Shown: positions 1 through 6,395 of the stretch, one piece after another
Numbering within the stretch: the first letter of the stretch is position 1
Layout: each line of letters opens with the position of its first letter
Assembly: GCA_013042255.1 (NCBI GenBank)
Contig: JABDQK010000316.1
Location: 1 to 6,946, forward strand
DNA length: 6,946 nt
Direction of reading: 5' to 3'
Source: Flavobacteriaceae bacterium
Lineage (GTDB): Bacteria > Bacteroidota > Bacteroidia > Flavobacteriales > Flavobacteriaceae
Made by a program: the position numbers and the translations under genes
Notes under the pieces: model-generated
The model's database searches: none
The model's input: only the letters and a program-made list of their open reading frames with translations
What the model was told of the DNA's origin: nothing

Positions 1-1261
1 TGATTCCGTCAAAATCGGATCCGATAGCCATACAGTCCCAGGCAAATATCTCCCTTGAATCGAGAACCGTTAGTATATGCCTGATCTGATTCCAGAGCAA
101 TTCAGACCTGTAGTGCATGATTTTATGGCGCTTTACAGATTTCTTTGTGTTTTTAAGCGTCTGTTTGTTTGCAATCCTCCGCTCATCAAGCTGCAGGCCT
201 ATGATTCCGCCCGACCGAGCTATTCTGACCAATTCCTCGTCAAAAAAATTGATAGGGACTGGATTGAGCACAGCAGCCGTTTCCAGATGAACAGGCGTAG
301 GATCTTCGAAAGAGTGAAGACCATTACAAGCACCATGACTTACAATAACCGGTATATCTTTGAAATCATCCCCACCATTATCCAGCATGTCATAATACTC
401 CTTTCTGGCATTGATACTCATATGTTTAATATCGGGCAGTATTCTTCGGCCATCAGTATTATCCAGCATTTGCATCAGGACTTTCTTCCCAAGGGAGGTG
501 AAACCTTCGCCAAGGCCCTCGTCCTGATCTGTATAATTTAAAATGATCCCGGTAAGGCTCGGAGCATGCCCGCAGATATGATTCCAGAAGTGATGAGCTA
601 CGGTAATAAAAAAGGGTTTAAACTCCCAGTTCTTTATTTTGTCTATGTTTTGTAAAACTTCAGCTTCTATCGGCGTCTTTCCCAGGCCTGTATTGAGTAC
701 ATGCAACCCTTCAATAGAAATAATTACTGCAATAGTTCTGATCTTCGAGGAAGATTCTTCTTCCCGATACCTCCTGATATCCTCGTAATTTCTGACGAGC
801 TTATAACGGATTTTGTTCCCGGATATCCTGAAGACCTTTCCGTCTAATTGCCTGTAATAACCATATTGCAGGACAAGATCCTCAAAATAATCTTCAATGC
901 CCTGAATATGGTCTACCCGTTTAGCTCCAATGCCCAGGGCAAAATTTGAAGCAAGGTCGAGAATCAATTCATTTTTCATCCTGTTTCGGATGAACCATTT
1001 CTCAAGGGGGTATAGCGAAACACAGACCGTCGTAACCCCTCCCAGTGTAAGCGATTTAAAATTCGACTGGGAGAATTTGGTAAGGCCACTGATGTAATTC
1101 AGTATTTTGTCAAAAACAGAGGGAGGATCGTAGTACCAGATACTCTTTTTCCGTCTCCTGTCAGCTGTATTCTCACCTACCGGGTGAGCGTTAAAACTCT
1201 TTCCAAATGGTTTTAACGAAGGGTGGCAATGAAAATCTATATAATTGTTGTCGTTTCTCAC
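1..1261 (-). CDS. M19 (membrane/renal dipeptidase-like) metallohydrolase, 3' end beyond window
   Basis: The frame is open from a GTG at 1261 to the left edge, giving 420 residues with no stop. An in-frame TAG lies six codons upstream of the GTG and no in-frame ATG follows for about 90 codons, so GTG is the best start. The M19 landmarks appear in order: DFHCHP (H11, H13), a GGV-type strand, SIEGLH (E184), TVAHHFWN (H223), the segment leading into DIKHMS (H280), IPVIVSHGACNG (H309) and AIGSDFDG (D416). These match the two-metal ligands and the catalytic Asp of renal dipeptidase. The family hydrolyses dipeptides or related amides; the substrate here is unknown. No signal peptide is visible, so it is probably cytoplasmic. 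Two points are odd: the first metal motif is HxH rather than HxD, and the spacing between motifs is longer than in human DPEP1, so the whole protein probably approaches 500 residues. It lies 77 bp downstream of the EF-G-like gene and may be co-transcribed with it. The family call is firm; the activity is not. Confidence 0.85.
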   Translation of the reverse strand, partial: MRNDNNYIDFHCHPSLKPFGKSFNAHPVGENTADRRRKKSIWYYDPPSVFDKILNYISGLTKFSQSNFKSLTLGGVTTVCVSLYPLEKWFIRNRMKNELILDLASNFALGIGAKRVDHIQGIEDYFEDLVLQYGYYRQLDGKVFRISGNKIRYKLVRNYEDIRRYREEESSSKIRTIAVIISIEGLHVLNTGLGKTPIEAEVLQNIDKIKNWEFKPFFITVAHHFWNHICGHAPSLTGIILNYTDQDEGLGEGFTSLGKKVLMQMLDNTDGRRILPDIKHMSINARKEYYDMLDNGGDDFKDIPVIVSHGACNGLHSFEDPTPVHLETAAVLNPVPINFFDEELVRIARSGGIIGLQLDERRIANKQTLKNTKKSVKRHKIMHYRSELLWNQIRHILTVLDSREIFAWDCMAIGSDFDGI

Positions 1262-1272
1262 TTCTTGGCATA

Positions 1273-1303
1273 CCGAACCCTATTCCAATTGGCTTTTGTT
1301 CGG
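1273..1303. repeat. Nested inverted repeat before the M19 gene
   Basis: The outer arms CCGAAC (1273-1278) and GTTCGG (1298-1303) are perfectly complementary. They enclose the 8-bp palindrome CCAATTGG (1285-1292) almost at the centre. The element ends 11 bp upstream of the GTG start and lies between the EF-G-like gene and the M19 gene. It could be an operator for a dimeric regulator or an RNA hairpin affecting translation. There is no T-tract on the coding strand after it, so an intrinsic terminator is unlikely. The symmetry is directly visible; the function is inference. Confidence 0.4.
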
Positions 1304-1338
1304 AAATTATGAATGCGATGCTCCCGCTCTCTTATTTG

Positions 1339-3450
1339 TTATTTATCATGTGATCCGACCAGGTCTTGTTGGATATGCTTAGGCACCGCTTTAAAGGAGG
1401 AAAAGACGGTACTAAAAGTGGCTTTACCCTGTGTAAGAGACCTAAGATCTGTTGAATATCTGAAGAGTTCAGCTTCGGGTACCGCACATTTCAGAATCTG
1501 AAAATGATCAATACTATCGATTCCCTGGATGATCGACCGCCTCGATTGCAGATCGGTCATCACACTTCCCACCGTTTCCTCCGGTACCCTAACGGTAACC
1601 TCCTGTACTGGTTCAAGCAATTTAGGGTTTGCATTTAAAAATGCTTCTTTGAACGCATGGGCTCCGGCGATTTTAAAGGCTATATCATTAGAGTCTACCG
1701 GGTGCATTTTCCCGTCATAAACCATAACTCTGACGTCCCTTATAAAAGATCCGGTAAGTGGTCCTGATTCCATAACTTCAAGAATACCCTTTCTAATGGA
1801 AGGTAGGAATCTGATATCGATCACTCCGCCAACGATACAATTGTAAAATACTAGTTTTCCTCCCCATGGCAGGTCAATTTCTTCTTTCCCCCTGATATTA
1901 AACCCCTGTGGTTCTGCCATGCCTTCTGTCCATGGTTCAATCTTTAAATGCACTTGTGCAAACTGACCTGCACCGCCTGATTGCTTCTTATGACGATAGC
2001 TGGCAGCAGATGATCTCTGTATGGTCTCCCTGTATGCAATCCTTGGAGCTTCAAATTCTACTTCAATGCCGTAATTATTCTTCAGGCTCCATTCGATAGT
2101 GGCCAGATGCAGTTCTCCCTGACAACCCACAATGAGTTGCCTTAGTTCACTGGAGTATTCAATAACTGCGGTTGGGTCCTGACTGTGAATCTTCTTAAGG
2201 GCTTCGCTAAGTTTCTCTTCGTCTTGTTTGTTTACTGCGTTCACGGCCATTCGGGTCCTGGAGTCGGGATATTTAATGGGCTTAATGGTTATCGGTGAAC
2301 CCTGAGCGTGGAGGGTGTCATTTGTTTCGGTATGTTTCAGTTTCAGGCTCGCCCCGATGTCACCTACAGTAAGTTTGTTAACCGGCTCCCTGTTTTTCCC
2401 ATCCATTATAAATAATTGGTTGAGGACCTCTGTTTCCTCGTTTCGGGAATTCACCAACTTATCATTGACATTTACCTCCCCTGATTTCACTTTAAAAAAT
2501 GTGATTTGTCCCAGGCTGGGTTGGAAGACCGTCTTAAAGACAAACAATGCAGTTGGCGCTTCCTTTTTTCGTTCGATGGTCTTTCCTTCTACGGATTGTT
2601 CCTGTTTGAGGTCGGCGGCTGCTGGGGCTACATTATCGATAAAACCCATGAGTCGGCCACTGCCCATATCTTTCAGGGCTGAAACACAAAAAACTGGGAA
2701 AAGTTCGTGGTTAAGCATACCGGCCTTTATCCCCATCCTCATTTCATCTTCATTAAGCGTGCCTTTCTCAAAGAACAACTCCATCAGAGCTTCATCATTT
2801 TCGGCTGCTTTTTCCACCAGTTCGTTATGTAGCATATCTGCACGTTCCTTCTGATCTTCAGGGATAGGTAGTTTTTCAGGTTTTCCTCCTTCAGGACCAA
2901 ACTTATAGCACTTCATTTTCAGGACGTCAATAATACACTGCGCGCCATCCATTCGAATTGGATACTGAATAAGTACCGCATTATTACCCACCAGGTTTTT
3001 TATACTTCTAAAACTCATGTCGAAGTTGGCGTTAAGGTGATCCATCTGATTGACCACAAAGACCGTAGGTTTCTGATACTTATCGATATAGTTCCAGATG
3101 ATCTCCGTTCCTACTTCTACTCCATTTTGTGCATTGATCACCGTCAGTATCGTATCGGCAACCCTTATGGAAGAAATGATCTCCCCGACAAAATCATCCA
3201 GCCCGGGAGTATCAATAATATTGATCTTGTAGTTTCGCCATTCGGTATGCAATGGAGTTGCAAAAACAGAAGTACCGCGTTCATGTTCAATTTCATGATA
3301 ATCAGAGACCGTGTTTTTATTCTCCACGGTTCCTCTTCTGTTGATCAGTCCGGCCTCGAAAAGCATGGTTTCAGACAGGGTTGTTTTCCCACTTTGATGT
3401 GCTCCTACAAACACCACATTTTTGATGTGTTTATCGTCGTATATTTTCAT
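1339..3450 (-). CDS. EF-G-like translational GTPase (EF-G paralogue with degenerate G motifs)
   Basis: This 703-residue protein has the full five-domain EF-G layout: G domain about 1-280, domain II about 297-390, III about 398-470, IV about 475-605 and V about 610-690. The P-loop GAHQSGKT (16-23) is intact. Switch I reads ERGTSV where EF-G has ERGITI, placing Ser61 at the Mg-binding Thr. G3 reads DTPGLDDF (80-87), with Leu84 replacing the catalytic His. G4 is NQMD (134-137) instead of NKMD, and G5 is SAL (257-259). Domain IV keeps QSGGAGQF (490-497) and the tip HPVDSND with His583; domain V keeps TDLRSLTQG. It should therefore bind the ribosome like EF-G and be cytosolic, but efficient GTP hydrolysis is doubtful. 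No rpsL, rpsG or tuf lies nearby, which also argues for a paralogue rather than the housekeeping fusA. Bacteroides is known to use a GTPase-deficient EF-G2 during starvation; equivalence here is inference. An in-frame TAA five codons upstream fixes the ATG at 3450. Confidence 0.93.
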   Translation of the reverse strand: MKIYDDKHIKNVVFVGAHQSGKTTLSETMLFEAGLINRRGTVENKNTVSDYHEIEHERGTSVFATPLHTEWRNYKINIIDTPGLDDFVGEIISSIRVADTILTVINAQNGVEVGTEIIWNYIDKYQKPTVFVVNQMDHLNANFDMSFRSIKNLVGNNAVLIQYPIRMDGAQCIIDVLKMKCYKFGPEGGKPEKLPIPEDQKERADMLHNELVEKAAENDEALMELFFEKGTLNEDEMRMGIKAGMLNHELFPVFCVSALKDMGSGRLMGFIDNVAPAAADLKQEQSVEGKTIERKKEAPTALFVFKTVFQPSLGQITFFKVKSGEVNVNDKLVNSRNEETEVLNQLFIMDGKNREPVNKLTVGDIGASLKLKHTETNDTLHAQGSPITIKPIKYPDSRTRMAVNAVNKQDEEKLSEALKKIHSQDPTAVIEYSSELRQLIVGCQGELHLATIEWSLKNNYGIEVEFEAPRIAYRETIQRSSAASYRHKKQSGGAGQFAQVHLKIEPWTEGMAEPQGFNIRGKEEIDLPWGGKLVFYNCIVGGVIDIRFLPSIRKGILEVMESGPLTGSFIRDVRVMVYDGKMHPVDSNDIAFKIAGAHAFKEAFLNANPKLLEPVQEVTVRVPEETVGSVMTDLQSRRSIIQGIDSIDHFQILKCAVPEAELFRYSTDLRSLTQGKATFSTVFSSFKAVPKHIQQDLVGSHDK

Positions 3451-3490
3451 AATGCTGAAATTTTAAATCGTTTTCATTAAATCGGAATAT

Positions 3491-3522
3491 GACAGATAAA
3501 ACAGGTGTTTATAACCTCTGTC
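3491..3522. repeat. Inverted repeat in the leader of the EF-G-like gene
   Basis: The perfect 6-bp arms GACAGA (3491-3496) and TCTGTC (3517-3522) enclose a second complementary pair, TAAA (3497-3500) and TTTA (3508-3511). In the minus-strand transcript this could form a bulged hairpin about 40 nt before the EF-G-like start codon. In DNA it could be a binding site for a dimeric regulator. No T-tract follows, so it does not look like a terminator. I found no convincing flavobacterial -33/-7 promoter (TTG and TAnnTTTG) beside it, so its position relative to the transcription start is unknown. Confidence 0.4.
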
Positions 3523-3558
3523 AGGACGCAATTGAAAATGGGAGAAGAACGGTTCTGC

Positions 3559-3588
3559 AAGCATTCTTCAAAACCGGAATCAATGCTT
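3559..3588. repeat. Perfect 7-bp inverted repeat upstream of the EF-G-like gene
   Basis: AAGCATT (3559-3565) and AATGCTT (3582-3588) are exact reverse complements separated by 16 bp. The element lies in the middle of the 264-bp gap between the methyltransferase and the EF-G-like gene, about 110 bp before the start codon. An arm-to-arm centre spacing of 23 bp, about two helical turns, would suit a dimeric transcription factor. It could equally be chance in a short AT-rich region. Confidence 0.3.
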
Positions 3589-3663
3589 ACTAATTTACTC
3601 TTTTTCCCTTTAAAATCCTCACTTTTGACCCATTTTTACCAATTTAATTTGCAATGAAAGGAA

Positions 3664-3681
3664 CCTGGCTTTACCCTGGCT
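3664..3681. repeat. Short direct repeat CCTGGCT, 11-bp period
   Basis: CCTGGCT occurs at 3664-3670 and again at 3675-3681, one helical turn apart, about 35-50 bp after the methyltransferase stop codon. Nothing links it to a known site; it may be chance. No intrinsic terminator (GC stem followed by a T-tract on the minus strand) is visible after the methyltransferase. Confidence 0.2.
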
Positions 3682-3714
3682 GGATGGTCAAAAAGTATTG
3701 GAGTAATTGTCCCC

Positions 3715-4419
3715 TTAACGGTTTCTCACAAAAGGAACAAAACGGACATCCATTAAGGATTTCGTTTTTATTTTTCCCTTCTTTTTAGTTACTCTCATAA
3801 GCTGCCTCACACCCCTGTGGGGCCCAACCGGAATGATCATTATTCCATCCTCAGATAACTGGTCGACTAATACAGGAGGGATTGTTTCTGCCCCTGCCGT
3901 AACTATAATGGCATCAAAAGGTGATTTCTCCTCCCATCCAAAATAGCCATCCCCGGTTCGGATCTGCACATTGTGAATATTGAGGTTTTTTAAATGCCGT
4001 GAAGCCCTTTCGGCCAGGGAGGGTAAGATCTCAACAGTAAAGACTGTATCTACTATCTGTGAGAGTACCGCTGCCTGGTAGCCCGAGCCTGTACCAATCT
4101 CTAAAACCCTGTCCGACTTCTTTAAACGTAGGGCCTGGGTCATAAAGGCTACCATAAAAGGCTGGGAAATAGTTTGTCCATCGCCAATAGGCAAAGGTCG
4201 GTCGTCGTAAGCATAGGGTTTTTGTGATACAGGGACAAAAGCTTCCCTTGGTATTCGTCCCATAGCCTTTAAAGTTTCTCTGTCTGATATTCCCCTGGGA
4301 ATAAGCTGCTCACTGATCATCTGCTGTCTCTTCTCCGCAGGACTTTCTTGTCCGTATAACGGAACATACAATAGAAGGTATAAAAGTGGAGTCAGCGAAA
4401 TTCTCAGTACAAGTTTCAT
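3715..4419 (-). CDS. pcm: Protein-L-isoaspartate O-methyltransferase with signal peptide
   Basis: This 234-residue protein methylates L-isoaspartyl (and D-aspartyl) residues in damaged proteins using SAM, starting their repair. The catalytic family region GDGQTISQP (79-87) carries the expected Ser85. It is followed by SAM motif I VLEIGTGSGYQAA (105-117), VFTVEI (126-131), PFDAIIVTAG (167-176), GIMIIPVG (192-199) and the C-terminal DVRFVPF. The first 23 or so residues (basic MKLVLR, hydrophobic LTPLLYLLLYVPL, then YG before QES) form a typical Sec signal peptide, an addition to the usual core of about 205-210 residues. It would place the enzyme in the periplasm, where SAM is not known to be supplied. 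An internal ATG (Met34, 4320-4318) could give a cytosolic 201-residue form. An in-frame TAA five codons upstream of the ATG at 4419 makes it the first possible ATG. It lies 48 bp after the exported hydrolase gene, consistent with one operon. Confidence 0.94.
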   Translation of the reverse strand: MKLVLRISLTPLLYLLLYVPLYGQESPAEKRQQMISEQLIPRGISDRETLKAMGRIPREAFVPVSQKPYAYDDRPLPIGDGQTISQPFMVAFMTQALRLKKSDRVLEIGTGSGYQAAVLSQIVDTVFTVEILPSLAERASRHLKNLNIHNVQIRTGDGYFGWEEKSPFDAIIVTAGAETIPPVLVDQLSEDGIMIIPVGPHRGVRQLMRVTKKKGKIKTKSLMDVRFVPFVRNR

Positions 4420-4467
4420 TTCTTCATGCTTTTAATTTCTGTCTGACCTATACATTCCTCTTTAAAC

Positions 4468-6348
4468 TTAATCAGAGATCACCGGTAAACTAATCTGAGA
4501 GGGATATTCCTGTGAATGATGAATGGTATTGGTAGCAACCACACCTTCTTTTTCATCAAAGTTATTTCCTCCCGTATTTAAATTTCTGGCAAATCGAGGG
4601 AAATTGCTACTCGACACTTCAATTCTGATTCTATGTCCCTTTTCGAAATAATTGCTGGTCGACATAGGTGTAAGATCAACCCGATACACATTTCCGCTTT
4701 CCATAAAAACCTCCTTATCATAACCCTCCCGGTAGCGAACTCTTTGAATGGTCTCGTCCAGGTTATAGGCCCGTCCATCAGGGTAAACATCAATGAGTTT
4801 TATGGTAAGGTCTGTATCCTTTACATCACTAGATAAATAAAGGGTTGATTCAATAAAACCGCTGACTTCTATCCCTTTATCCAGGATATCGGAGGTGTAG
4901 ACAAGGATGTCATTCCTGGTCTCCATCCCCTGTTGATCAAAAGCACCCCCTCTAACGGCATTGCCGGTACAGCAAACATTACCCCCATAAGATGGAACAG
5001 GATTCATAGGGTCATAAACAAAAGTATCCGAAGCCTGGTAACCGGGCTTTTCAGGGCTTAATTGTCCATCTCCGTAGAGACTGTTAGCCTTCCCTCCACT
5101 ATGGAGGTAATAGGTAGTCATTTGGGCCTTTTCAGGAGGCCAGGTATCTGAAGAATTCCATTTGTTGATTCCCATGGTATAGTACTGAACCTTGGGGATC
5201 TCTTCCTTAAAGCTATTGGTTTCACCCTTGAGCCACAGGTCGAACCAGGCATAGATTTGTTCTTCATAATTTAATCGGGCATCCCCTACCGACCGTTCTC
5301 CCACAATCGTATTCTCGGTAGCCCTGGTATAAGCGCAATGCAAAGTAGGTGCAATCACAAGGTATTGGTTATCCCTCACTGAGGCATCCTTAGCTGTTTT
5401 TCTAACATGGTTGTAGAGGGCCAGATTGGGACTGATAGATACGTCGTACCAGCTCGCAAACCAGAAACCGGGAATATTGATCTCCATATCATCGTGGTAG
5501 AGCCCGCCCTCAAACCAGGCCTTATCATTGGGTTTTCTCCTCACCATTTGGTCGAATATTTCCTTTTTCCCTGAAATGTTTTTGGTAAAATCCTGGATGG
5601 GTAAATGCTTTAATGCCTCCGACATATCTACAGCCGGGTTTTCAGGAGCCAGATCATAAAACCTGGAAATTCTGATCAGGTCTTCCTGTGTTGCGCCGGC
5701 GGGGATTCGCGGTTTAAACTTATCGTGTTCCACTCCGTAGAGCCAGGCAAAAAAGAGCATTTGCTCTGCTCCTCCCCTGTACCAGTTCCCCTGTTCGTAA
5801 AAGTCTCCGACCCGGCCAACGCCCGCTCCAAATGCCTGTGGCACCATGGTGCCCAGAGAGGGATGGTCCAGGGCAGCCACGGCCATCTGCCATTCTGCAG
5901 TAGAAGAACAACCCAGAAGACCGATCTTTCCGTTAGACCAGTTCTGATCAGTCATCCAGGAAAAAGCATCATACCCATCCGTAAGGGGAACTCCTAGGAT
6001 GTCCCACTCTCCTTCCGAGAAATACCTTCCCCGTTCATTTTGAACAACATAAGCATAACCTCTCTTTACCGCCTCCAAAGCTCTGGCTGCCGTTCTGGTT
6101 CTCTGTTCCCCATCTCCCCAGGAATTAAAATTATAAGGGGTTCTTGAAAATATTATCGGGACTTTCTGATTTCCTTTTGGTCTGTAAATATCAGTGGCCA
6201 GGCGAATCCCATCACGCATGGGCACCATTACTTTCTGATCAATAATGGCTATTTCACTAAGTTCTTCCAGAACTGAATCCTGACTATAAACCGTTGTCAG
6301 ACCTAAGAAGAGAAATAAGCAGATGGAAATACGGGAAAAATTACTCAT
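4468..6348 (-). CDS. Exported CocE/NonD-family alpha/beta hydrolase (X-Pro peptidase S15-like)
   Basis: This 626-residue serine hydrolase belongs to the family that includes cocaine esterase, alpha-amino-acid ester hydrolase and glutaryl-7-ACA acylase. A Sec signal peptide (about 1-22, ending VYS before Q) directs it out of the cytoplasm; Cys10 is not in a lipobox. The S15-like start [16 protein letters not shown] (42-57) leads to SRTPYN, where Tyr72 is the usual oxyanion-hole Tyr. The nucleophile elbow is GCSSTA (146-151), with Ser148 the likely nucleophile. Probable triad partners are Asp302 (SWYDVS) and His337 (APTLHC). After about residue 405 comes the beta-rich C-terminal jelly roll of X-Pro dipeptidyl peptidases, including GGNVCC (455-460) and GAFDQ. 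The canonical elbow is GxSYxG; here Tyr is Ser149 and the last Gly is Ala151, and the usual PW-H is PTLH, so specificity may differ. The substrate is unknown: esters or amides of amino acids or peptides are the family norm. The start is the ATG at 6348. Confidence 0.92.
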   Translation of the reverse strand: MSNFSRISICLFLFLGLTTVYSQDSVLEELSEIAIIDQKVMVPMRDGIRLATDIYRPKGNQKVPIIFSRTPYNFNSWGDGEQRTRTAARALEAVKRGYAYVVQNERGRYFSEGEWDILGVPLTDGYDAFSWMTDQNWSNGKIGLLGCSSTAEWQMAVAALDHPSLGTMVPQAFGAGVGRVGDFYEQGNWYRGGAEQMLFFAWLYGVEHDKFKPRIPAGATQEDLIRISRFYDLAPENPAVDMSEALKHLPIQDFTKNISGKKEIFDQMVRRKPNDKAWFEGGLYHDDMEINIPGFWFASWYDVSISPNLALYNHVRKTAKDASVRDNQYLVIAPTLHCAYTRATENTIVGERSVGDARLNYEEQIYAWFDLWLKGETNSFKEEIPKVQYYTMGINKWNSSDTWPPEKAQMTTYYLHSGGKANSLYGDGQLSPEKPGYQASDTFVYDPMNPVPSYGGNVCCTGNAVRGGAFDQQGMETRNDILVYTSDILDKGIEVSGFIESTLYLSSDVKDTDLTIKLIDVYPDGRAYNLDETIQRVRYREGYDKEVFMESGNVYRVDLTPMSTSNYFEKGHRIRIEVSSSNFPRFARNLNTGGNNFDEKEGVVATNTIHHSQEYPSQISLPVISD

Positions 6349-6368
6349 AATGTGGTTTTGATTTGCAG

Positions 6369-6380
6369 TATTTATAAATA
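6369..6380. repeat. 12-bp perfect AT palindrome before the hydrolase gene
   Basis: TATTTATAAATA is a perfect palindrome in the 47-bp gap between the barrel gene and the hydrolase, centred about 26 bp upstream of the hydrolase ATG. On the minus strand the adjoining TATATTTA resembles the flavobacterial -7 element TAnnTTTG, but there is no TTG at the required spacing upstream. It is low-complexity AT sequence and may have no function. Confidence 0.2.
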
Positions 6381-6395
6381 TAGAAATAATTTAAT

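Noticed and set aside
77..541. Open plus-strand frame of 154 codons
   Set aside because: It lies antisense to the M19 gene, whose minus-strand frame shows clear family motifs (SHGACNG, DIKHMS, GSDFDG); the plus-strand translation resembles nothing recognisable.
2315..2854. Open plus-strand frame of 179 codons
   Set aside because: It is antisense to domains I-II of the EF-G-like gene, is Ser-rich and has no recognisable family features, as expected for a shadow frame.
3463..3564. 33-codon minus-strand ORF in frame with, and 12 bp upstream of, the EF-G-like gene, as a possible leader peptide
   Set aside because: An open run of this length is expected often by chance, the peptide has no attenuation-like codon run, and it overlaps both dyads. 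A stop codon separates it from the EF-G-like start, so it is not an N-terminal extension either.
3640..3714. Intrinsic terminator after the methyltransferase
   Set aside because: No GC-rich stem followed by a T-tract is found on the coding strand; only the CCTGGCT direct repeat is present.
4420..4467. Promoter or regulatory site between hydrolase and methyltransferase
   Set aside because: The 48-bp gap shows no repeat and no recognisable flavobacterial promoter pair, so co-transcription is the simpler reading.
5725..5997. Plus-strand ORF of 90 codons, and an overlapping minus-strand alternative frame at 5720-5911
   Set aside because: Both are shadows of the CocE-family hydrolase region around its nucleophile elbow and have no independent support.
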